From: Hungatella sp. UBA5385
Lineage (GTDB): Bacteria > Bacillota > Clostridia > Lachnospirales > Lachnospiraceae
DNA length: 64,000 nt
Assembly (NCBI GenBank): GCA_002409995.1
Contig: DHOR01000049.1
Span: 86,734-150,733 of the forward strand
Direction: 5' to 3'
The translations under genes were made by a program, and so were the position numbers. How positions within the stretch are numbered: the stretch's first letter is position 1; each line of letters starts with the position of its first letter. The notes under the pieces are model-generated. The model saw nothing but the letters and a program-made list of their open reading frames with translations. It was not told the origin of the DNA and made no database searches. Below are positions 52,017-62,124 of this stretch, in pieces.

Positions 52017-52058
52017 TTTCGCAACACTCCTTTCAGAAAATCTAAAACAGCAAGATAT

Positions 52059-52137
52059 GTATATAATCTGCTATATGACAGCAAATTTTGTCTGGTTTCC
52101 CATTACTGGTTTCTATAAAATAATAGTATATAATCTG
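52059..52137. promoter_or_regulatory. AraC-type direct repeat and promoter region of the GH31 gene
   Basis: GTATATAATCTG occurs at 52059-52070 and again at 52126-52137, 67 bp apart. The second copy contains the TATAAT (52129-52134) of the GH31 promoter; its -35 is poor (CTGGTT), which suits an activator-dependent promoter. Confidence 0.6.
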
Positions 52138-52166
52138 ATAGAAAGCAAGTAAGGAGGCATTTTAAT

Positions 52167-54668
52167 ATGAAGGTTTGTCAAAATGTATTAGCAGTAAAGA
52201 AGCAGGAGCATTATTTTTCCATAATGACCAACTGCATTGAAATAAGAGTTCTATTTTTAACAGATGACATTGTACGGATTCGTGCTGGATTTGATGGGGA
52301 TTTTGCAGAGGAATCCTACAGTCTTGTTATGACAGCCTGGGAAGATCGAATGGATTCTTTCCTGAAAGGCAGCAGAAAAAGGGTCACAGCTGCTGATGCA
52401 CAGCTGGAGGATGGGGATGAGGCTGCCGTCATCCAGGGTAAAGAACTGAAGGTTGTTGTTGAAAAAGATCCATTTCGAATCTGTGTCTATGATCTGGAGG
52501 GAACTCTTCTACACGCTGATATAATTGATCTTGCCTATATGGAGGACAGTAATCACCGCAGAATTCACACCAGCGAGATCACAGCAGACGACTGTTTCTA
52601 TGGATTTGGGGAAAAAAGTGGGGAATTCAACAAAGCGCAGAAATTCATGAGTATGAGCCCTAAGGATGCCATGGGGTATAATCCCAAAGAAACGGATTCT
52701 CTCTATAAACATATTCCATTTTATATTAAGTTGAATAAGGGGAATCAAAAAGCAGTGGGTTATTTCTATCACAATACTTATGAATGTGATTTTGATATGG
52801 GAAGGGAAAAAAGTAATTACTGGAAACCTCACAGCAGATATCGGACAGATGGTGGAGACATTGATTTATTCCTGATTGCCGGTCCTGCAATCCGTCAGGT
52901 TGTGGAACGTTATACAGACCTAACCGGTAAATCTGCCATGCTTCCAAGATACGCTCTGGGCTATCTTGGTTCCTCCATGTATTATCCTGAGCTGGATCAG
53001 GACTGTGATGATGCAATTCTGGACTTTATTGATACAACCAGAGAAGAAAGAATTCCAGTGGATGGTTTTCAGCTATCTTCAGGCTATTGTACCGTAGAAA
53101 CAGACAAAGGAATTAAACGCTGTGTATTTACATGGAATCATAAGCGTTTTAAAAATCCTAAGGATTTCTTTTCACAGATGGAACAGCGAGGTGTGACTGT
53201 AACTCCCAATGTAAAACCTGGAATTCTCTTAATTCATCCGAACTTAGAGGAAATGAAAGAAAAGGGAATGTTTATCAAAGCCAGCGACAGCGAAGAACCT
53301 GGAATTGGAACCTGGTGGGGAGGAAAAGGAATGTTTGTGGATTTCACAAAGGAATCCACCAGAGCCTACTGGAAAGAAATGTTAAAGGAACATGTGCTGG
53401 AATATGGCACCAGCTCTGTATGGAATGATAACTGTGAATATGACAGTCTGGTGGACAAGGACTGCCGCTGCGATTTTGATGGCAAAGGCGGAACCATCGG
53501 GCAGTTAAAAGCTGTTATGTCCAATCTGATGTGTCATGTGACTGAGGAGGCGATTCACGAAACATTTGGCAATGTCCGCCCTTACATTGTTTGCCGCTCC
53601 GGTCACTGCGGAATCCAGCGTTATGCCCAGACCTGGGCAGGGGATAATTTGACCTGTTGGGATTCTTTAAAATATAACATTGCTACCATACTTGGTCTGA
53701 GTGTATCAGGAGTTGCCAATCAGGGCTGTGATATTGGCGGTTTTTACGGAGAATCTCCAGAAGCTGAGCTGCTGGTACGATGGATTCAAAATGGTATTTT
53801 CCAACCACGTTTTTCCATTCATTCCACCAATACAGACAATACAGTCACTGAACCTTGGATGTATTCAGACTGTACTGACTATATCCGCAAAGCCATAGAA
53901 TTCCGTTATCAGTTAAGCCCTTATCTCTACTCTCTCATGGAACGTGCTCATGAGACTGGACTTCCAATTATGGAACCAATGTGCAGCGCATTTCAGGCTG
54001 ATGTAAAATGCTATGAAGAAGGCGTAGACTTTATGTTTGGCGATTCTCTTCTGGTTGCCAATGTGGTGGAAAAAGGTGCTTCTGTTCGAAGTGTTTATCT
54101 TCCAAAAGGTCAGACCTTCTATGATTTCTACACAAGAACTGCTTATGAAGGCGGCCAGACTATAGAAGTTCCAGTTGATCTTGGAAGTATTCCTCTGTTT
54201 GTAAAAAGCGGAGCCATCCTTCCAATGGCAGATAATAAGATGGATAATCTAAGAACTCAGCAGGCAACCGGTATCACTCTCCTCTGCGCTGCTGACAGTG
54301 ATGGGGAATTCACACTTTATGAAGATGATGGCATTTCCATGGAATATGAAAATGGAGTCTGCTTAAAGACCTCTGTTACAATGAAATCCGGTGAACAGAC
54401 AACCCTGACCTTTAGTCAGAAAGGCAGCTATAAAACTAAGGTGGAAACCATGCAGCTGGATATGATTCACAGGGAAAAAGCACCTTATTGGATTAAAATT
54501 GATGGCAAGGAAATACCTCATTTCCTTCACAGAAGAAAGTACGAAGAATCAGACTTCGGCTGGTATTACAGCCAGAGACTGAAATCCGTTCAGGTAAAAT
54601 ATCCAAATCCTAAAAAAAATTATCAGGTGCTTGTATCCTTTGAGCAGTTTGATTTAATCGGTATGTAG
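52167..54668 (+). CDS. Glycoside hydrolase family 31 (alpha-glucosidase/xylosidase type)
   Basis: An 833-residue intracellular glycosidase with an N-terminal beta-sandwich (to about residue 260), a TIM barrel with predicted nucleophile Asp421 in SSVWNDNCEYD and acid/base Asp493 in QTWAGDN, and C-terminal beta domains. Family 31 enzymes act on alpha-glucosides, alpha-xylosides or alpha-galactosides; the exact substrate cannot be told here. There is no signal peptide. The gene is under AraC control, and its 3' end overlaps the convergent EamA gene by 15 bp. Confidence 0.93.
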   Translation: MKVCQNVLAVKKQEHYFSIMTNCIEIRVLFLTDDIVRIRAGFDGDFAEESYSLVMTAWEDRMDSFLKGSRKRVTAADAQLEDGDEAAVIQGKELKVVVEKDPFRICVYDLEGTLLHADIIDLAYMEDSNHRRIHTSEITADDCFYGFGEKSGEFNKAQKFMSMSPKDAMGYNPKETDSLYKHIPFYIKLNKGNQKAVGYFYHNTYECDFDMGREKSNYWKPHSRYRTDGGDIDLFLIAGPAIRQVVERYTDLTGKSAMLPRYALGYLGSSMYYPELDQDCDDAILDFIDTTREERIPVDGFQLSSGYCTVETDKGIKRCVFTWNHKRFKNPKDFFSQMEQRGVTVTPNVKPGILLIHPNLEEMKEKGMFIKASDSEEPGIGTWWGGKGMFVDFTKESTRAYWKEMLKEHVLEYGTSSVWNDNCEYDSLVDKDCRCDFDGKGGTIGQLKAVMSNLMCHVTEEAIHETFGNVRPYIVCRSGHCGIQRYAQTWAGDNLTCWDSLKYNIATILGLSVSGVANQGCDIGGFYGESPEAELLVRWIQNGIFQPRFSIHSTNTDNTVTEPWMYSDCTDYIRKAIEFRYQLSPYLYSLMERAHETGLPIMEPMCSAFQADVKCYEEGVDFMFGDSLLVANVVEKGASVRSVYLPKGQTFYDFYTRTAYEGGQTIEVPVDLGSIPLFVKSGAILPMADNKMDNLRTQQATGITLLCAADSDGEFTLYEDDGISMEYENGVCLKTSVTMKSGEQTTLTFSQKGSYKTKVETMQLDMIHREKAPYWIKIDGKEIPHFLHRRKYEESDFGWYYSQRLKSVQVKYPNPKKNYQVLVSFEQFDLIGM

Positions 54669-55568
54669 TGATTGTGCTCTTAGCTTCTGAAATGATCTGC
54701 TTTCTGATACAATCAGCCCAGCCAGTGTAAGAACTGTGCCTAATCCAGCTAAGGGAGTGACCTTTTCATGAAGTATAATAACAGAAGTCACAATGGTAAC
54801 AACCGGTACCATATAGATGTAAACACTGGTTTTCATAGCTCCCAGCACTTTTACTGCATAATTCCAGGTAACAAAGCAAAGTGCTGAGGCCCCCAGACCA
54901 AGGAATATAATATTAAACAGATAAACAGGATTTTTAAATCTTGTCAGTTCCAGAGTAAAATCAAAGAAAAATAAAGCGGGAATCATAAACATCAGACCAT
55001 AGCCAAATACTCTTCTGGTGGTCAGTATGGTCTGATAACCATATCCTCCGATTTTCTTAGACAGCACAGAATAACAGGACCATAAAAAGGCTGCCAGCAG
55101 AGCCAGAAGATCACCAAGAGGATTGATCTTTAGAGCTGATCCGTTAAAGCTGATGAGACAGATTCCTGCCATAGCAACAACAAATCCTATAAAAAAATGG
55201 ATGCCCAGCTTTTCCTCCTGCTTCATGAAAAGCTGGGTTAAAATTGCTGTAAAAAATGGAGCTGCTGATATAATTACCCCCACATTGGAGGCAAGTGTGT
55301 AAGTAAGTGCCATATTTTCCAGAAGATAATAGAGGCAGATTCCTGTTAATCCTGCCAGCATAAAGGTGATCTCCTGTTTTTTCTCCTTTACCTTCAGTCT
55401 CCTTGGTGCTATGAGAAACAAAGCTGCAAATCCTATGATAAAGCGGAAAAACAAGATTTCCACAGGCTGAAAATCTACCAGAAGTACCTTTGTAGAAATA
55501 AAGGTTGTTCCCCAAAGTATCACTGTCATAAGTGCTGCCCCATGACCTGATCTGATTTTATGTTCCAT
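54654..55568 (-). CDS. EamA/DMT-superfamily transporter
   Basis: A 304-residue protein with ten membrane helices and two EamA repeats: AALMTVILWGTTFISTKVLL at the start and DLLALLAAFLWSCYSVLSKKIGG at the repeat boundary near residue 155. Members export amino acids, nucleosides or other metabolites; the substrate is unknown. Its gene follows an AraC regulator gene with a 3-bp gap and is probably controlled by it. Confidence 0.92.
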   Translation of the reverse strand: MEHKIRSGHGAALMTVILWGTTFISTKVLLVDFQPVEILFFRFIIGFAALFLIAPRRLKVKEKKQEITFMLAGLTGICLYYLLENMALTYTLASNVGVIISAAPFFTAILTQLFMKQEEKLGIHFFIGFVVAMAGICLISFNGSALKINPLGDLLALLAAFLWSCYSVLSKKIGGYGYQTILTTRRVFGYGLMFMIPALFFFDFTLELTRFKNPVYLFNIIFLGLGASALCFVTWNYAVKVLGAMKTSVYIYMVPVVTIVTSVIILHEKVTPLAGLGTVLTLAGLIVSESRSFQKLRAQSLHTD

Positions 55569-55571
55569 CTG

Positions 55572-56405
55572 TCATTTCTCCTCTGTCTGATTTTTATTCT
55601 TGAATATCTCTCCATAAGCTCCTGGAGAAATTCCGATATAACTGCTGAAATAATTGGTAAAATGGCTCTGATCAGAAAATCCGGTTCTCATAGCAGCTTC
55701 TACAGGCGGCAGCCCCTGCTCCAGAAGCCTTTTTGCTTCATCTATCCGAATGGTTTCCAGATAGCGGTAAGGGGTGATTCCCTTTGACTTTGTAAATGCC
55801 CTGAGCAGCGTGGATTTGCTTAAGCCTGCTTCACGGCAGATTTGATCCAGTCCAATACGCTCCATGTAATACTTTTTTATATAACTGCAGGCCAGCTCAA
55901 TTTCTTCACTGCAATCAGGAATACACTGTTCAAATGGCTGCCCATAGTTTTGAATCAGATAAGTCAGCAGCAGAATCAGATCTTCTTCTTTTGCAAACTC
56001 TTCAGATTCTGTCATAATCATCTCATGAAGAGGACGCAGATAGCAGACAGCCTCTTCATCAAAAATAACACTCTGGGAAAAACCCGGGAGCTGTCTTATT
56101 CCTGTGATTTCTTCCGTCAGATCAAGCATTCTCTCCTTCTTAATATTTAAACCTCCATAATCCAGAGTACAGCCATCACTTTGAATGCAGCTATGGTTAT
56201 CTCCGGGATTAAACATGAGGATGCTTCCCTTTGATATGAGATATTCCCTGTTCTTGCAGGAAAGGCGTCGTTCCCCCATCATCACCAGCCCAATGACATA
56301 AAAATCATGAAAATGATTGGGAAAAGGCTGTACAATGCCCTGGAGGCGGTAAGCTTCTAATTGCAGTTCTTTATCATAAACAATGGTTCTTATCTCTTTT
56401 TTCAT
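55572..56405 (-). CDS. AraC-family regulator
   Basis: A 277-residue regulator: an N-terminal cupin sensor (LQGIVQPFPNHFHDFYVIGLVM, MFNPGDNHSC) and a C-terminal AraC domain with LDQICREAGLSKSTLLRAFTKSKGITPYRYL and RTGFSDQSHFTNYFSSYIGISPGAY. It is cotranscribed with the EamA transporter gene. Confidence 0.9.
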   Translation of the reverse strand: MKKEIRTIVYDKELQLEAYRLQGIVQPFPNHFHDFYVIGLVMMGERRLSCKNREYLISKGSILMFNPGDNHSCIQSDGCTLDYGGLNIKKERMLDLTEEITGIRQLPGFSQSVIFDEEAVCYLRPLHEMIMTESEEFAKEEDLILLLTYLIQNYGQPFEQCIPDCSEEIELACSYIKKYYMERIGLDQICREAGLSKSTLLRAFTKSKGITPYRYLETIRIDEAKRLLEQGLPPVEAAMRTGFSDQSHFTNYFSSYIGISPGAYGEIFKNKNQTEEK

Positions 56406-56499
56406 AGGTCACTCCTTGACTCACTTTCGCTCATTATAGCACCATTTTCCCTAATTGGCTTGTAAAATATCTTCAAATCCAGCATAAGCATATACAAAA

Positions 56500-56542
56500 A
56501 GGAAGGAGACAACAAAACCTGACGATTTCGCATCTCCTTCCT
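56500..56542 (-). terminator. Terminator-like hairpin past the decayed permease
   Basis: GGAAGGAGA and TCTCCTTCC flank a loop of about 24 nt, with A-rich sequence on the left side. It would end transcription of the minus-strand permease remnant. Confidence 0.5.
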
Positions 56543-56576
56543 CGATTAATATTACTTTGTCAATACTTCCCATTTA

Positions 56577-57000
56577 TTATTCACTTTCCCTGCGAATCTG
56601 CCTTTTTATTGCCCTTTTAATTACTCCTATATAAAGTACTGTATAAAAAAGATACATAATTACAATAGGTATAGAAGATATATCAATTCCGATCTCCTAA
56701 ACTGCCGAACAGCTGTCTTGCAGCCATAGAAAATGCCATATCTCCTGTCTCCATAATTTTCTCAGGTCCTATCAAATAAGAAATTCCAAGAAAATAGCTT
56801 AAATATACAACAAGAATAATAATAGGGCTGATGGTCAGAGCCAGAGGAAGATTTCTCTTGGCATCCTTTATCTCGTGACAGATGGACGGGGCAATGGACC
56901 AGCCATCATAGGAAAATGCAACTGATACAATGGCACCTGTAGATGCCATAATGCTGGTTCCATTAATAGGCGCGCTGTCGCTGATTACAGATGAAATTTT
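56577..57000 (-). pseudogene. Decayed APC-family amino acid permease
   Basis: Two pieces of one permease survive. The first (about 56684-57000) has a YDGW segment, EIKDAKRNLPLALT and a membrane helix, and begins abruptly without a start codon at the end of the DUF368 gene. It reaches a stop after LFGSLGDRN. The second, in another frame (56577-56690), reads IDISSIPIVIMYLFYTVLYI and a basic RESE end, which is a normal permease C-terminus. The N-terminal half and a central block are lost, so this is a deletion remnant. Confidence 0.82.
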
Positions 57001-57811
57001 ACTCTTTCTGACTTGAATAACTGGATAGAAAAATAATTGCTGCTGCACCCAGAACAGCCATAATCACACAGAGAACTCCCTCTCCTGCTGAGGTGGGAAG
57101 TCCGGGAAATACTTCGCCGATTGATCCCAGTATAAAACCGCCAATTACCAGATAAACAGGTTGAGGATACCGCTCCATCAACTGCTCCAGTCCCTTTGTT
57201 GTCAGGATCACTCCAAGAAGCACTCCTCCGCCAAATGGAATCAGGAAGCTAAAAGACAAGCTGTGAAGTGCCCTGATTGCACGGTCATATAGTCCAAATA
57301 TGAGCAGCACATAGGATACACTGATTCCAGGCAGTACAAGGGCTACTGCAGCACCGATTCCTGCAAGGAGAAGTATAATAAAAGAACTGTTTCCTCCTAA
57401 AGCACCTGCTGCTGCCATAGGTGCCATAATAAGTTCAAGAAGTACAACTCCTATAATACCGATGATTGGATAAATAGCGGTTTTCACAGACAATTTCTTC
57501 ACACCTGCCTGTTTGTAAATCATGGGAATTCCTCCGGCTATGGCACCCATGAAGAAATACAGGGTTACCATAGGGTATTGCTCCAGCATAAAAAGTATAG
57601 GCTTAGAGAACAGTAAAATCCCCAAAAGTCCGCCCACACAAAAGGTTCCGAGAAACTTCAGGTTCCCCTTTATATCCTTGGTAAAGTTGCTGACAGCACT
57701 GATCAGTTTGTCATAAATCCCAAGCAGCATAGCCATAGAACCGCCGCTGACTCCAGGCACCATCATAGTACCGCCTACACAGATCGCTTTAATAATAGTA
57801 GATAATTTCAC
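56999..57811 (-). CDS. DUF368 (PopT-type) lipid-phosphate transporter
   Basis: A 270-residue DUF368 membrane protein with eight or more helices and the conserved MMVPGVSGGSMAMLLGIYD motif after the first helix, plus a second VALVLPGISVSYVLLIFGLYD half-site in the inverted repeat. DUF368 proteins (PopT) are reported to recycle undecaprenyl phosphate across the membrane. The GTG at 57811 follows AGGAGAGAAAGC; the frame continues upstream to 57856. Its 3' end abuts the permease remnant. Confidence 0.88.
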   Translation of the reverse strand: MKLSTIIKAICVGGTMMVPGVSGGSMAMLLGIYDKLISAVSNFTKDIKGNLKFLGTFCVGGLLGILLFSKPILFMLEQYPMVTLYFFMGAIAGGIPMIYKQAGVKKLSVKTAIYPIIGIIGVVLLELIMAPMAAAGALGGNSSFIILLLAGIGAAVALVLPGISVSYVLLIFGLYDRAIRALHSLSFSFLIPFGGGVLLGVILTTKGLEQLMERYPQPVYLVIGGFILGSIGEVFPGLPTSAGEGVLCVIMAVLGAAAIIFLSSYSSQKE

Positions 57812-57974
57812 GCTTTCTCTCCTTGTAAACTCTGTCAATAACAGTTTTCTGTCCATATCATGTATTCTGCTCTTATAGCAGCAGCCCGCTTAAAGCTAAG
57901 CTAAACACAGCCCATCTCCATTTGGAAACAGGCTATGCACAATATTACAATTATAGAGAATGATTCCTGCAAAG

Positions 57975-58406
57975 TCAAGCATTTTTCCCCAAGGCTTCTT
58001 CCAGCGTATGCCATGCTAAAACTGCACATTTTACTCTGGCCGGCATGCGGGAAACGCCCTGTAGAGCTGCAGCTTCCTCCAACTGCTGGATCTTTTCCTC
58101 ATCTGTGATCTCTCCCTTTACCATGCCGAAAAACAGATTCATAAGCTCTTTTGCCTCTTCCACTGTCTTTCCTTTCACCAAGTCAATCATAATGGAAGCG
58201 GAAGCTCTGGAAATGGCACAGCCGTCTCCGTGAAATCCTGCATCTTCTATGATCCCATTATCAATCAACAAGTCCAGTATAATATCATCACCGCAGCTTG
58301 GATTTACTCCCTCCAGACTTACAGTGGCATTGTCTACTTTATGACGATTCCAGTCTGCACGGCTGTTTTCTATAATAATCTGATTATATAAATCGTTAAT
58401 TTCCAA
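57975..58406 (-). CDS. sufU: SufU iron-sulfur scaffold/sulfur relay
   Basis: A 143-residue SufU protein. The three zinc-binding Cys are in NPSCGDD, GDGCAIS and VKCAVL, and the GDGC Cys is the one that takes persulfide from SufS. It relays sulfur in the SUF system that builds Fe-S clusters. It overlaps sufS by 11 bp and ends the operon. Confidence 0.93.
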   Translation of the reverse strand: MEINDLYNQIIIENSRADWNRHKVDNATVSLEGVNPSCGDDIILDLLIDNGIIEDAGFHGDGCAISRASASIMIDLVKGKTVEEAKELMNLFFGMVKGEITDEEKIQQLEEAAALQGVSRMPARVKCAVLAWHTLEEALGKNA

Positions 58407-59610
58407 ATCCCATGCACCTCCTTACATTCTTAATTCCATTAACCAGCTGATCTACATTCTCTCTGGTATTATAGACTGCAAAGCTTGCCCTGCAGCAGGA
58501 ATTGATTTTAAGATACTCCATGAGAGGCTGTGCACAGTGATGACCTGCACGCACTGCAATTCCGTCAGCATCCAGTATGGAGGCTGTATCATGAGGATGA
58601 ACTCCTTCTATATTAAAGGAGATAACACCATAACGTCCTTTTGCAGTTGGTTCCCCGTAAATGGTCACATAGGGAATTTCACTAAGCTTTCCAATGGCAT
58701 AATCCATTAAATCCTGCTCATGGCTCCTGATTGCCTCATAGCCGATGGAATCTATATATTTAATGGCAGCTTCTAAGCCAACCTCTCCGCCTACATTTCT
58801 GGTTCCTGCTTCAAATCTCCTTGGAACCTCTGCATAGGTAACAGACTGCTCATGAACACTGCTGATCATATCTCCACCGCTTAAGAAAGGCGGCATCTTC
58901 TCCAGTAATTCCTTCTTACCATATAAGACACCGATTCCCATAGGTCCATAGAGCTTATGACCTGAAAATGCTGCAAAATCCACATCCAGCGCCTTAACAT
59001 CAACAGACATATGAGGAATGCTCTGGGCACAGTCTAATACAACCACTGCCCCAACCTCTCTTGCCCTTTTCACAATCTGCTCCACAGGAGCTTCCAGCCC
59101 CAGAACATTGGATACCTGGGCGATTGCAACAAGGCGGGTTTTGGAACCGATTTTAGTTTTTATTTCATCTTCGGTGAGATGGCCATTTTCATCAGGATAG
59201 AGATAACAAAGCTTCGCTCCCTTTGCCTTAGCCACTCTCTGCCAGGGAACCAGATTGCTGTGATGCTCTGCAACTGACAGGGCAATCTCATCTCCCTCTT
59301 CTATAAATTCCATTCCATAACTATAAGCAAGGAGATTTAAAGATTCCGTTGTATTCTGTGTAAAAATAATCTCCTCTGTTTCTGCTCCTATAAACTCAGC
59401 AACTGCCCTTCTTGCCCTTTCATGGGCTTCTGTAGCTCTTGCGCCCAACTCATAGACACCTCTGTAGGGATTGGCATTGTCTTTCTCATAATAGGATGTT
59501 ATTGCCTCAATTACCTGCCTGGGATGCTGGGTAGTGGCTGCATTGTCTAAATATACAAGAGGCTTGCCATTTTCCATTAACTGCAAAGCAGGAAAATCAT
59601 GTTTGTTCAT
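58396..59610 (-). CDS. sufS: Cysteine desulfurase of the SUF system
   Basis: A 404-residue class II cysteine desulfurase. It has YLDNAATTQHP at the start, AEHHSNLVPWQ, the PLP-binding Lys in FSGHKLYGP and the active Cys in AGHHCAQPLM, followed by the C-terminal ASFAVYNT segment. It takes sulfur from cysteine and hands it to SufU. It overlaps sufD by 14 bp and sufU by 11 bp. Confidence 0.95.
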   Translation of the reverse strand: MNKHDFPALQLMENGKPLVYLDNAATTQHPRQVIEAITSYYEKDNANPYRGVYELGARATEAHERARRAVAEFIGAETEEIIFTQNTTESLNLLAYSYGMEFIEEGDEIALSVAEHHSNLVPWQRVAKAKGAKLCYLYPDENGHLTEDEIKTKIGSKTRLVAIAQVSNVLGLEAPVEQIVKRAREVGAVVVLDCAQSIPHMSVDVKALDVDFAAFSGHKLYGPMGIGVLYGKKELLEKMPPFLSGGDMISSVHEQSVTYAEVPRRFEAGTRNVGGEVGLEAAIKYIDSIGYEAIRSHEQDLMDYAIGKLSEIPYVTIYGEPTAKGRYGVISFNIEGVHPHDTASILDADGIAVRAGHHCAQPLMEYLKINSCCRASFAVYNTRENVDQLVNGIKNVRRCMGFGN

Positions 59611-60691
59611 TTAATATAAGCCTCCTTTCGATCTGCCGGTTTAAGGATTCCCTCAAATCTTCATCAGGAATCCGGTCTATTACCGGTGCAAACCGTCCCT
59701 GTACCATCAGTAATCTTGCCTGGGAAGGCGTTAAGCCTCTGGAACAGAGATAATAGATATGGTTTTCATCAAGACGGCCGACTGTAGCTGCATGCTGCCC
59801 TTCCACCTGCTCCTCTCCACAGAGAATCAGAGGAACTGTTTTATTCTTCACTTTCTTTCCAAGCATTAATACCTCTTCCAGCTCATGACCTGCGGCTCCT
59901 GTAGCTCCACGCTTAAAATCAATGGTTGCACGCAGTACCTTGCTGCTTTCCCCAGCCAGGACTCCTGCTGTATAGAGGTCACTTGCGGAACTCTTTCCCC
60001 AATGCTCTGCAACATCATTAAAGTCAAATGCCTGGTTTTCATCTCCAAAGTAAGCAGTATCCAGAGCAAAGCTGCTCTCTCTGCCTGATAAAAAGGATTT
60101 TACGCCTAAAGCTGCTGTTTTTCCTCCCATAATGGCTCTTACTACCTCCACTCTGGCACCTTCCTCTGCATAAACAGCCACTGCATTCCAGCTTCTGCAG
60201 CTTCTTCCCAGTTCCTGAATCTGGTATAAGCGGACTACAGAACCTTTCTTTGCATAGATTCTGGTCAGCTCTGCTGAAAATCCCCGGGCTGACTCATCAG
60301 AGCTGACTCTTTGCATCACTGAAATGCTGCTGTCTTCCTCTGCATAGATTCCATAGCTTCCTACTATAGCAGGATTTGCATCTGTTACTTTTGCAGTGAA
60401 GGCAATGACTTCATCTGCCCTGGATTCTGCTTTCAGATAACAGGTTGTATTGGCATGTTTCATCACATAGCTGTCATATTCATTTCCCATTCCACTTTCT
60501 ATCTTTTCATTGAAAGCGTTGAAAGGAAACTGTAATTCTGTCTTCACTCCTTCCGGCAGAGGAGAAACTGTAACATCAGCTTTTCCAAAGCCGCCCTCCG
60601 GAGCCTCTATTAATGCAAATATATCTTCCGCCTGATTCACCTTCAAATGATTCCAGGTAGGTACAGGCAGAACGTTAATTCTCTCTTTCAT
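59597..60691 (-). CDS. sufD: SUF scaffold subunit SufD
   Basis: A 364-residue SufD-type beta-helix protein. The SREGHELEEVLMLG-like region appears as GAAGHELEEVLMLGK, and QVEGQHAATVGRLDENHIYYLCSRGL is the C-terminal family motif with the conserved His. It forms the SufB-SufC-SufD scaffold. It is slightly shorter than typical (about 400), with a variable N-terminal domain. Confidence 0.92.
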   Translation of the reverse strand: MKERINVLPVPTWNHLKVNQAEDIFALIEAPEGGFGKADVTVSPLPEGVKTELQFPFNAFNEKIESGMGNEYDSYVMKHANTTCYLKAESRADEVIAFTAKVTDANPAIVGSYGIYAEEDSSISVMQRVSSDESARGFSAELTRIYAKKGSVVRLYQIQELGRSCRSWNAVAVYAEEGARVEVVRAIMGGKTAALGVKSFLSGRESSFALDTAYFGDENQAFDFNDVAEHWGKSSASDLYTAGVLAGESSKVLRATIDFKRGATGAAGHELEEVLMLGKKVKNKTVPLILCGEEQVEGQHAATVGRLDENHIYYLCSRGLTPSQARLLMVQGRFAPVIDRIPDEDLRESLNRQIERRLILNEQT

Positions 60692-60705
60692 TCCGACACC
60701 TCCTA

Positions 60706-62124
60706 TCAGCCAATGCTGCCTTTCATTTCCAGATGAATCAGGTTATTCATTTCAACTGCATATTCAAGTGGAAGCTCCTTGGCAATAGGCTCTGCAAAGC
60801 CGCCTACAATCAATGCCTTTGCATCTTCCTCTGAAATTCCTCTGCTCATAAGGTAGAATACAGCCTGCTCACTGATTCTTCCAATCTTAGCCTCATGGCC
60901 GATATCAGCCTCATCACATTGAATATCCATAACTGGTATGGTATCGGAGCGGGACTGATCATCTAACATTAAGGATTCACAGGATACGGAGGATTTGCTT
61001 CCTGTCGCCTCAGGCATTACCCTCACTGAGCTTCGGAAGGTGGATACTCCGCCATCTCTTGATATGGATTTTGTAGAAATATGGGAGGTGGTGTGTGGGG
61101 CTGCGTGAACCACCTTTGCACCTGTATCCAGATTCTGACCGCCTCCTGCAAATGTAATCCCTGTAAACTCCATACGGCTTCCCTCTCCCTTTAATATGCT
61201 CATAGGATAGAGATAGGATATGTGGGAGCCAAAGGAACCTGATACCCATTCTATGGTACCACCCTTTTCCACACGGGCACGTTTTGTATTTAAGTTATAC
61301 ATATTTTTTGACCAGTTCTCTATGGTGGAGTAACGAAGTCTTGCTCCCTCTCCTACGTAAAGTTCCACACAGCCTGCATGAAGATTGGCAACACTGTATT
61401 TAGGGGCTGAACAGCCTTCTATAAAATGAAGATAAGCGCCTTCATCCACTATGATGAGAGTGTGTTCAAACTGACCTGCTCCCGGAGCATTTAAACGGAA
61501 ATAGGACTGAAGGGGGATTTCCACCGACACACCGGGTGGAACATAGACAAAAGAACCTCCCGACCACACAGCTCCGTGAAGGGCTGCGAACTTGTGGTCT
61601 GAGGGTGGAACCAGTTTCATAAAATGCTTTCGTACCATATCTGCATATGGCCCTGTAAGGGCACTTTCCATATCTGTATAAACCACTCCCTGAGCTGCAG
61701 CCTGAGCGCTGATATTGTGATAAACCACCTCGGAATCATACTGTGCTCCTACGCCTGCCAGTGATTTCCTCTCAGCTTTGGGAATTCCAAGTCTTTCAAA
61801 GGTGTTTTTAATATCGTCAGGTACTTCCGACCATTTCCCCCTCATAGGAGTATCCGGGCGGACATAAGTAACAATGTCATTGATATTTAAATCATCAAGA
61901 GAAGGCCCCCAGTTAGGCACAGGAATGCTGTTGTACAGCTGTAGAGACTTTTGCCTGAAGGTGCGCATCCACTCCGGATCATTCTTCTCATCTGAAATCT
62001 GTGATACAATTTCCTCAGTCAGACCTGACTGAACTTCAAAGGAAGAGCGGACTTTATCCTTAATATCATAGATACTTCTGTCGCCTTCCTCTACTCTTGT
62101 TTTCCTGGAGTCAAAGACTTTCAT
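60706..62124 (-). CDS. sufB: SUF scaffold subunit SufB
   Basis: A 472-residue SufB protein, highly conserved. It has the YLHFIEGCSAPKYSVANLHAG segment with the Cys used in cluster assembly, LRYSTIENWSKNMYNLNTKRA, and DIQCDEADIGHEAKIGRISEQAVFYLMSRG at the C-terminus. It builds the nascent Fe-S cluster with SufC and SufD. It overlaps sufC by 4 bp. Confidence 0.96.
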   Translation of the reverse strand: MKVFDSRKTRVEEGDRSIYDIKDKVRSSFEVQSGLTEEIVSQISDEKNDPEWMRTFRQKSLQLYNSIPVPNWGPSLDDLNINDIVTYVRPDTPMRGKWSEVPDDIKNTFERLGIPKAERKSLAGVGAQYDSEVVYHNISAQAAAQGVVYTDMESALTGPYADMVRKHFMKLVPPSDHKFAALHGAVWSGGSFVYVPPGVSVEIPLQSYFRLNAPGAGQFEHTLIIVDEGAYLHFIEGCSAPKYSVANLHAGCVELYVGEGARLRYSTIENWSKNMYNLNTKRARVEKGGTIEWVSGSFGSHISYLYPMSILKGEGSRMEFTGITFAGGGQNLDTGAKVVHAAPHTTSHISTKSISRDGGVSTFRSSVRVMPEATGSKSSVSCESLMLDDQSRSDTIPVMDIQCDEADIGHEAKIGRISEQAVFYLMSRGISEEDAKALIVGGFAEPIAKELPLEYAVEMNNLIHLEMKGSIG

